Part shown: positions 8,715 to 13,062 of the stretch, one piece after another
Numbering within the stretch: the first letter of the stretch is position 1
Layout: every line of letters starts with the position of its first letter
NCBI GenBank assembly: GCA_002482415.1
Contig: DLFY01000267.1
Coordinates: 2,810-15,871 of the forward strand
From: Phycisphaerales bacterium UBA7708
GTDB taxonomy: Bacteria; Planctomycetota; Phycisphaerae; Sedimentisphaerales; Anaerohalosphaeraceae
DNA: 13,062 nucleotides
Direction: 5' to 3'
Position numbers and translations under genes: made by a program
Notes under the pieces: generated by a model
The model's database searches: none
What the model was told of the DNA's origin: nothing
Seen by the model: only the letters and a program-made list of their open reading frames with translations

Positions 8715-9232
8715 CACGGCTCCTGTTGGGTCAGGGACTTGGAAATACAGATTCGCAGCAGGTCAAAAATACGCGATGATTGATAATACAATTGATTGAT
8801 TGACCAGCCGGTTCGGATTGCTATTTCCTTGATGGAAATATTATTTTTGTAGCGCAGCCGCAGCAGTTTCTGGTCATTCTTGCTCAGCCGCTGCATGCAT
8901 TCATCAAGCGCCTTGACCCGTTGGGAAAAATTGTGCGAGGAGTGTTCGGCCACGTCGGCCAGATTTTCATAAAATTCCCCCTTAAACAGCTCCTTGGTTT
9001 TTCGGTTGTCTCGCAAAAATAACAGGCACTTGTTCTTTGCAATGCACATGGCCCAGGCACAGAAATTCGTCCCATCCTTGTACTGATCGAATTTCTCCCA
9101 CAGGATCGCGGCGGTCTCCTGAAGCAAATCCTCCGCCACGGCACGATTATGCACAACAACCAGAATATACGAGTACAGCCGGCCGTGAATGCGGGTATAA
9201 AGACTGAAAAATTTAGAACTTTTATCATCCAT
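8714..9232 (-). CDS. ECF-like sigma-70 family RNA polymerase sigma factor
   Basis: Sigma factor of 172 residues using the ATG at 9232; a GTG at 9247 would add five residues, and neither start has a clear ribosome binding site. Region 2 is visible at about residues 8-75 (YSYILVVVHNRAVAEDLLQE is the helix for core and -10 contact, then FCAWAMCIAKNKCLLFLRDN). Region 4 is at about 108-165 (LSKNDQKLLRLRYKNNISIKEIA, then a helix-turn-helix GWSINQLYYQSSRIFDLLR). The short length and lack of regions 1 and 3 fit the ECF group, and the sequence style fits the Rhodopirellula/Verrucomicrobium-type family common in PVC bacteria. It is first in a minus-strand operon with the FecR and LamG genes. I see no convincing autoregulated promoter in the AT-rich leader upstream. 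Confidence 0.9.
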   Translation of the reverse strand: MDDKSSKFFSLYTRIHGRLYSYILVVVHNRAVAEDLLQETAAILWEKFDQYKDGTNFCAWAMCIAKNKCLLFLRDNRKTKELFKGEFYENLADVAEHSSHNFSQRVKALDECMQRLSKNDQKLLRLRYKNNISIKEIAIRTGWSINQLYYQSSRIFDLLRICISKSLTQQEP

Positions 9233-9555
9233 ATTTATTTGTATCACACATTTTCTAAAGATTCACTTTTTTATATCTCTACAAGATTATTTCATACTTT
9301 GCTGTTTTTTGAAAAAATTAAAAAAACAAATCCAAACTAATATCGATCTAAGCTATTTCTATATATAGAGTTACATCGTCCGTTAAACTGCTTTATTTTT
9401 TCTTTGGGTATAACATGTCACATGGGTATCCAGATTGATGGATTTGGGGGAATCATGTATTAAGTAAACAGACTCAAGCGGAAAAGACAAGGATGAGGGT
9501 TTATTGAATACCCCAAAGGGTACAAAACAGGGTACAGTTTGCCATTTTTAGCCAC
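9233..9555. other. AT-rich intergenic region, no gene seen
   Basis: Leader of the sigma operon and left flank of the tRNA remnant. It contains a perfect 12-nt palindrome TCTATATATAGA (9358-9369) and two copies of GGGTACA (9518-9524 and 9530-9536) spaced 12 nt apart. No plausible coding frame or clear promoter hexamers were found. It could hold remains of a decayed gene, but nothing is recognisable in translation. Confidence 0.5.
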
Positions 9556-9590
9556 AAAAAAAGGACTCGCGAAATTATCGCAAGTCCTTT
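9556..9590 (-). terminator. Intrinsic terminator downstream of the tRNA-Met remnant
   Basis: A 13-bp stem (9560-9572 with 9578-9590) has only one G-U wobble when read on the minus strand, a 5-nt loop, and a seven-T tract (A run 9556-9562 on the plus strand). It starts 13 nt after the tRNA 3' end. Its sequence is closely related to the terminator at 4787-4820. Confidence 0.8.
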
Positions 9591-9603
9591 ATTTACAACG
9601 CAT

Positions 9604-9645
9604 TGGCGGGGGCTGGATTCGAACCAACGACCTCCGGGTTATGAG
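9604..9645 (-). pseudogene. tRNA-Met(CAU) 3' half, probable attachment site
   Basis: Read on the minus strand, this has the anticodon loop CTCATAA (anticodon CAU), the 3' strand of the anticodon stem CCCGG, a T-arm with loop TTCGAAT between GTTGG and CCAGC, the acceptor 3' strand CCCCGCC and discriminator A at 9604; CCA is not encoded. Upstream of the loop (plus positions above 9645) the sequence does not pair with the anticodon stem and there is no D-arm or 5' acceptor strand, so the tRNA is a 3' fragment. The break in the anticodon loop is a typical crossover point of tyrosine integrases. Anticodon CAU could also belong to initiator tRNA or tRNA-Ile2; the T-arm resembles elongator Met. Confidence 0.8.
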
Positions 9646-9724
9646 CGTCGCAAGGCTTTTTTCATAACCTCTTGCAAAAATTATAACTTACGTTAATTCC
9701 TGAAGATACGCTCTTCAGAACTTG

Positions 9725-9790
9725 GTACACATATACACCATTTTTACCATGTTTTCAAGGATTTAGTACACCAACCAGTACACATTGGTT
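9725..9790. repeat. GTACAC repeats beside the tRNA remnant (possible integrase arm sites)
   Basis: GTACAC occurs at 9725-9730, 9766-9771 and 9778-9783. The last copy sits inside a small inverted repeat AACCA/TGGTT (9773-9777 and 9786-9790). Short direct repeats next to an attachment core are how arm-binding sites of tyrosine recombinases look. Function is inferred from position only. Confidence 0.4.
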
Positions 9791-9862
9791 TTCGCGTTTT
9801 GTCGCACGACCTCCGGGGTGTTACCACGACGAACAAATCGTATTCAAAATACACTCCAAACA

Positions 9863-9957
9863 GATACCCCATCCCCCATTTGATTGATCCAGATACCCTC
9901 TTGATACCCCTCAAAATAATCACGATACCCCCTCAAATAGATCAAAAAAAGATATCC
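9863..9957 (+). repeat. GATACCCC iteron-like direct repeats
   Basis: GATACCC(C) recurs at 9863, 9892, 9903 and 9924, with a degenerate GATATCC at 9951; the third and fourth copies share the longer pattern GATACCCC(C)TCAAA. The repeats lie in an A/C-rich, non-coding stretch ahead of the 322-aa gene. They could be replication iterons, repressor operators or recombinase sites. The rest of 9791-10058 shows no supported gene. Confidence 0.55.
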
Positions 9958-10058
9958 TTGAACAATCAACTTAATCAAACAAACAAAACAATCAAAAAAA
10001 GCCCTATCTGGGGGACTGGACTTGATTTTCCCATTTTGACTATGTATCTTATCCGACT

Positions 10059-11027
10059 ATGCAACTAAAAAGGACTAAACAACTTATTGGGAAACTACCT
10101 GAAGACTTTCAAACAGTATTGATTTTTCTCATATTGTTTGGTGAATACTTCTACGGGATCATGGTGCATATCTATTTGGGGCTGGATACATTCAAAAGAC
10201 CCACCGAACCGGATTTGAATATCTGGATAAGCCTATACAAGAAGAAAAATCTGAGTTTGCTTTCTCACTTCCTCCCCCAGATCGTTTATGATGAACTATC
10301 CCCGGAGTTACAGAAAAACCACTTTATCAAATGGGCATTAAAGAAAAGCCCTGAATTCAGTTTTTATCGGCTCGGTAAACTCCTCCCTCGCCTTGCGAAA
10401 ATCAAACATCATTTATTGAAGATGAAGGATCAATTTGAAACTCAGAAAGGATTTTTGATTGATAATGTCGTAGGACAATTGAAACAAACGCTCTCCCAAA
10501 AAGAAGTCCCTGTCAAGCCGGTAACATTAGATGAACTATCAAACGTTCATCTACGGTTTTACATTATGAATTGGATTCCATGCTGGCTTTTTCTGGGTGA
10601 ACATTTTCCCCGCCTGTTACGAAAAGCTCGGACAGAGTATAAGACCGGAAATATCGCCTCTTTAGAGAAATTACTCAGGCTGGACAAAAGGGCAATCTAT
10701 GAACCGGGCATAGCAAAAATCTGGAGGGAGCTATCGTTTCAACCCCAAAACAAGAAGTTCAAACGATTGATCAAGGCCTTGGAACAAACGCCCCAAATCC
10801 CCGATAAAAAGCAATTCAAAATTTTGCTGGCTGCCCTGATTTCGCTACTGGCGGAAAGAGAAAATATCAAACTACGTCCCCAGCAAATCCATAAAATCTT
10901 TGAATCGGTATCCCGCGATATCACTGGAACAATTGATTATGACATTCCAGACAATCCAGACGCACTCTACAAAGGAATTTCAAGACACAAAAAGTTTTGG
11001 GAACTCCTGTTCTCTAAAACCTCATAG
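10059..11027 (+). CDS. Hypothetical protein of the accessory region
   Basis: A 322-residue protein I do not recognise. It is rich in Lys, Leu and Phe and predicted mostly helical. A hydrophobic stretch at about residues 18-43 (VLIFLILFGEYFYGIMVHIY) could be a membrane helix, and a second at about 165-182 (FYIMNWIPCWLFLGEHF) is less hydrophobic. The C-terminal half carries a motif-like segment LEKLLRLDKRAIYEPGIAKI (about 210-229) followed by basic helices. I see no nucleotide-binding, metal or recombinase motif. The start ATG has no clear ribosome binding site. Its base composition is more AT-rich than the hydrolase genes, in keeping with transfer. It stands alone, 347 nt upstream of the Rep start, between iteron-like repeats and the folded Rep leader, so a role in maintenance or immunity of the element is possible but only a guess. 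Confidence 0.65.
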   Translation: MQLKRTKQLIGKLPEDFQTVLIFLILFGEYFYGIMVHIYLGLDTFKRPTEPDLNIWISLYKKKNLSLLSHFLPQIVYDELSPELQKNHFIKWALKKSPEFSFYRLGKLLPRLAKIKHHLLKMKDQFETQKGFLIDNVVGQLKQTLSQKEVPVKPVTLDELSNVHLRFYIMNWIPCWLFLGEHFPRLLRKARTEYKTGNIASLEKLLRLDKRAIYEPGIAKIWRELSFQPQNKKFKRLIKALEQTPQIPDKKQFKILLAALISLLAERENIKLRPQQIHKIFESVSRDITGTIDYDIPDNPDALYKGISRHKKFWELLFSKTS

Positions 11028-11041
11028 ATCGCTTTCATAAC

Positions 11042-11374
11042 CCCTTATAATTCAGTCACTTATTTCGGACAATAATTTTATTGCACATGTCCGGATTTCC
11101 ATTTCCCGATCCCTTATAATATATGCGTAATGGGTGTTACAGATTACATGTTTTGCATGGGGTTGAAAATGACATTTGAGAAACGACCTCCCTGAGCGGG
11201 AGAAATAAAAGTGTGCTATGCAGGATAGGGCAATGCGGGGACGCAACCTGAGCGGCATAGCAGGCCATACGGCAAGGGGGAGGCGGTTATCGCCGCCTCT
11301 TCTTTCCCTCGCTTGCTGGAGGCCCCAAAGCGTAAAAATCCCGGTCTTTGAGCACAGCGAAAAGACCGCTTAAA
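11042..11374 (+). other. Structured Rep leader: candidate double-strand origin or structured RNA
   Basis: No gene is seen here, but folded elements are dense. They are an inverted repeat CGGACA/TGTCCG (11066-11071, 11088-11093); a perfect 8-bp stem TGCTATGC/GCATAGCA (11214-11221, 11255-11262) enclosing TGCG/CGCA (11234-11237, 11242-11245); GAGGCGG/CCGCCTC (11280-11286, 11293-11299); and CGGTCTTT/AAAGACCG (11342-11349, 11361-11368) just before the Rep start. Direct repeats are CCCTTATAAT at 11042 and 11111 and CCTGAGCGG at 11191 and 11247. Rolling-circle origins typically place nick-site hairpins next to rep; a structured RNA controlling Rep is the alternative. Confidence 0.55.
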
Positions 11375-12508
11375 ATGGATCAATCAAATTCCCTTTGTAT
11401 TGTTGACGGAGATTTTCTGTCCATAGGGACAAACAAAAGATTAAATTATTTTGGGGGTTTTATGGATTTAAAACATGAAGCTATACAGAACCAAACGCCA
11501 AAGGCGGGCGGTTCTAATTTACTTGAACATTTACACAATACTGTGCCAAACTCGGACGCCCTGCCGCTGGCCCGGTACAGTCTCATTAAATGCCGTTGCA
11601 ATTGCTGGTTTTGCCCGGATTGCTGTGAGGTCATGGGTTATAAGCTCCGGGCAAAGCTGATCCCGATCCTTGAAACGTTTGGCGGGCTTCTCATGGTCAG
11701 TCTGACTATTGACCCGGAATTGTTCCCAGACCCGAAAACAGCATATCTGTATCTCATGGACAATCGCTGTATCAGTTCGTCTATCAGAAATTTGTATCGA
11801 TGGGGACATCTTTTCTCATATCGATATTTTTACGTCGTGGAATGGCAGGTAAAAACGGAAATGGCCCATTTCCATACCCTTTTGGATTCTGACTATATCC
11901 CGTTTGATCTCCTTTTGCTGGTATGGTCAAAGCATCGCCCCGATTCAGCCGGGCGGGCTGTGGGCAACCGCCCCGCCTTTGGAACGGTAATTTTTTCGGC
12001 TCCCAAATTTGCCAATCCCCTTCATGCTGCCCGGTATGCAACTAAATATCTCGTTAAAATGCCTAAACAGGGTTTCCCGGGGTGGGTCTTGGATATGGGG
12101 GATGATCGACGTATCCGGCGGTATAGCACAAGCCGGGGATTCTGGGGGACTCATTCCCAGCGGTCAAATAATCCCACCAAAACCCGGGAAAACAAACGAC
12201 AGACCTATGCCCAAAAACTTCAAACTTGCGGACAGGCAATCAATGTGATGGAAAATGCCGTTGTGATCGACCGTCAAACCGGGGAGGCCAAAGTTTCCCC
12301 TCAATGGGTCGGACAGATTAAAGTCCCGGCCTGTGAAGTGCTGCCTAAACTTTACGACCCCGGCAACCCGGACAGAGACAACCGGATTTTGCTGGCTCGC
12401 AATCCTGGAGAGCTCGAAAAAGTGATTGAATCGGCTACCGGGCAACCGGTCGAATGGAACCGCCGCCGGCCTTATGGCGTGGGAGGATTGACCTATGAGA
12501 AAAATTAG
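11375..12508 (+). CDS. HUH rolling-circle replication initiator (Rep, G2P-like)
   Basis: Probable DNA-nicking initiator of 377 residues. The HUH metal site is AHFHTLL with H165 and H167. The catalytic motif is YATKY, with Y221 and K224 giving the YxxK form used by Rep and relaxase-like nucleases; the fold core before it (MVSLTIDPELF, FYVVEWQ) fits the first HUH strands. A cysteine cluster C73-x-C75-x-C77-xx-C80-xx-C83-C84 ahead of the core likely binds zinc. Such proteins nick an origin hairpin, stay linked through the tyrosine and start rolling-circle replication of small plasmids or filamentous (inovirus-type) phages. I chose the ATG at 11375 because the upstream TTG at 11348 lies inside a perfect hairpin; the ATG at 11462 after GGGGG is another option that keeps all motifs. 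It overlaps the next gene by 14 nt. Class is confident; plasmid versus phage is not settled. Confidence 0.8.
   Translation: MDQSNSLCIVDGDFLSIGTNKRLNYFGGFMDLKHEAIQNQTPKAGGSNLLEHLHNTVPNSDALPLARYSLIKCRCNCWFCPDCCEVMGYKLRAKLIPILETFGGLLMVSLTIDPELFPDPKTAYLYLMDNRCISSSIRNLYRWGHLFSYRYFYVVEWQVKTEMAHFHTLLDSDYIPFDLLLLVWSKHRPDSAGRAVGNRPAFGTVIFSAPKFANPLHAARYATKYLVKMPKQGFPGWVLDMGDDRRIRRYSTSRGFWGTHSQRSNNPTKTRENKRQTYAQKLQTCGQAINVMENAVVIDRQTGEAKVSPQWVGQIKVPACEVLPKLYDPGNPDRDNRILLARNPGELEKVIESATGQPVEWNRRRPYGVGGLTYEKN
12481..12486 (+). promoter_or_regulatory. Ribosome binding site of the 63-aa gene
   Basis: GGGAGG inside the end of the Rep gene lies eight bases before the ATG at 12495. It supports the small overlapping gene as genuine. 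Confidence 0.6.
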
Positions 12509-12686
12509 CGTTATCACTCCGGACGATCCGGACTATAACATACTGAAACACCGGGAAGATGTAATCGTGGTCTCGCCCGAACAAATGGAAATTATGTTTC
12601 AAAAAGCGTGTGAATGTGGAAATTTTAATTTTTTTAACAGGGGGATAAGTAAATGCGTTTCAAGGAAGAAAAGAAAAAGGAAGTAA
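12495..12686 (+). CDS. Small hypothetical protein of the Rep operon
   Basis: A 63-residue protein I do not recognise. The N-terminal part is acidic and probably folded (ISVITPDDPDYNILKHREDVIVVSPEQMEIMF). Then comes a CECGNFNFF segment and a very basic tail (SRKKRKRK), with three cysteines that could bind metal. It begins inside the Rep gene in another frame with a good GGGAGG site and ends 34 nt inside the following helix-turn-helix gene, so the three genes are likely read from one message. The basic tail suggests nucleic acid contact; this is inference. It could also be a translation-coupling leader for the next gene. Confidence 0.55.
   Translation: MRKISVITPDDPDYNILKHREDVIVVSPEQMEIMFQKACECGNFNFFNRGISKCVSRKKRKRK
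12640..12645 (+). promoter_or_regulatory. Ribosome binding site of the helix-turn-helix gene
   Basis: GGGGGA ends seven bases before the ATG at 12653 and lies within the 63-aa gene. It fixes the start of the downstream gene. Confidence 0.6.
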
Positions 12687-12877
12687 CGGATTCTCCGTAT
12701 ATTTCGCCGAATGAACTCGCCCAGCGTTGGCAGTGTGCCCGGTCAAGCGTTGACCGGATCGCCCGCCGGGCAGGACTGTCCCGGCTTTGTCTGGGAGAGG
12801 GCAAGAATGGATCGGTTCGTTATGTGAGAGAGGAGGTATTCGCCTATGAAAAAAATAGGCTGGTTTCTATGAATTAA
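12653..12877 (+). CDS. Excisionase/MerR-like helix-turn-helix protein
   Basis: A 74-residue DNA-binding protein. After a short basic N-terminus, residues about 16-62 form a winged helix-turn-helix of the excisionase/AlpA kind. ISPNELAQRWQCARSSVDR is the turn and recognition helix (starting at the typical 'S-x-x-E-L-A' position), and a basic loop leads to the wing GSVRYVREEVFAYE. Proteins of this type bend attachment-site DNA during excision or regulate element genes. It is the last gene before the terminator at 12911 and overlaps the 63-aa gene. Its position in an element with a tRNA attachment scar favours an excisionase or a repressor/activator of Rep; the sequence does not separate these. 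No integrase is in the window. Confidence 0.75.
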   Translation: MRFKEEKKKEVTDSPYISPNELAQRWQCARSSVDRIARRAGLSRLCLGEGKNGSVRYVREEVFAYEKNRLVSMN

Positions 12878-12910
12878 ACCAGCCCACTGACAATTGAATA
12901 TGAGCTACCA

Positions 12911-12968
12911 GACAGCCTCGGTTTTGAGATCGCAAGTCCTTTTCCGGGGCTGTTACTTTTATTTTTTT
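12911..12968 (+). terminator. Intrinsic terminator of the Rep operon
   Basis: ACAGCCTCGG (12912-12921) pairs with CCGGGGCTGT (12944-12953) in a 10-bp stem with one U-G wobble. The loop is 22 nt, and a T-rich tail (TACTTTTATTTTTTT) follows. The loop contains a 14-nt sequence (12929-12942) identical to one arm of the tRNA-associated terminator at 9577-9590. Downstream, 12969-13062 shows AAGGAG at 12976 but no frame long enough to call a gene before the window ends. Confidence 0.72.
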
Positions 12969-13062
12969 CGATTATAAGGAGATTGATTGGTAGGTTTTAA
13001 AGAAATATTTTCATCCTGGGCTTTTGAATAAACTGAATCTGACCTTCCCCCCGAAAACAGTA

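Noticed and set aside
9799..10068. Open frame of 89 codons rich in Pro, Thr, Ile and Asn
   Set aside because: It is made of the GATACCCC repeat region, has low-complexity translation and overlaps the start of the 322-aa gene; no ribosome site or family match.
11081..11120. TTGCAC and TATAAT as a Rep promoter
   Set aside because: The -10 box is good, but the spacing to TTGCAC is 28 nt, far from the usual 16-18; a promoter with a poor -35 box remains possible.
12905..12921. TGAGCTACC followed by a possible acceptor strand, like the 5' half of a minus-strand tRNA
   Set aside because: The D-stem partner is missing and the acceptor does not pair with the half tRNA at 9604; the bases are explained by the terminator stem at 12912-12953.
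12987..13031. TTG-started short frame after AAGGAG at 12976
   Set aside because: It encodes only 14 residues before a stop; it may be the leader of a gene beyond the window, but cannot be supported.
1..13062. CRISPR array, insertion sequence or rRNA
   Set aside because: No regularly spaced repeats of CRISPR length, no transposase frame with terminal inverted repeats, and no rRNA-like stretch were seen on either strand.

Overview
The window looks like a chromosomal segment of a heterotrophic bacterium of the Planctomycetes (PVC) type, probably a Phycisphaerae/Sedimentisphaerales-like lineage. The grounds are large secreted proteins built from LamG jellyroll modules ending in dockerin-like calcium-loop tails, a sigma factor / FecR / LamG gene trio, and weak or absent Shine-Dalgarno signals on several genes. 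This placement is inference from gene content; there is no rRNA marker.

Layout: (1) Positions 1-350 hold the 3' end of an OFA-type major facilitator transporter. (2) Positions 506-4741 hold two same-strand secreted glycoside hydrolases 33 nt apart. One is a GH76-type alpha-1,6-mannanase, the other a GH18 protein with an Endo H-like DxxxxDxE signature. Both carry the same C-terminal cassette: a beta/gamma-crystallin domain with two intact calcium motifs, a LamG domain and a dockerin-like tail. Together they suggest an outer attack on mannan or N-glycan-bearing mannoprotein. (3) Positions 9232-4877 (minus strand) hold an ECF-like sigma factor, a membrane FecR protein overlapping it by one base, and a LamG-FN3-Ig-LamG-dockerin secreted protein, ending in a good minus-strand terminator at 4787-4820.

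(4) Around 9556-9645 lies the 3' half of a tRNA with a CAU anticodon (Met type, minus strand) with its own terminator but no 5' half. This is the usual scar of integration by a tyrosine recombinase into a tRNA gene. To its right is accessory DNA: recombinase-arm-like and iteron-like repeats (9725-9957), an unrecognised 322-aa protein, a heavily folded leader (11042-11368), an HUH rolling-circle Rep with a cysteine cluster, a 63-aa protein and an excisionase-like helix-turn-helix protein. The last three overlap or nearly overlap as an operon, which ends at a terminator at 12911-12968. This reads as a small integrative rolling-circle element (plasmid- or inovirus-like) whose integrase and far end are not seen here.

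How the parts work together: the polysaccharide block and the sigma/FecR/LamG block are convergent and share a dockerin-tail design, so they may belong to the same surface programme, but no direct regulatory link is visible in the sequence.
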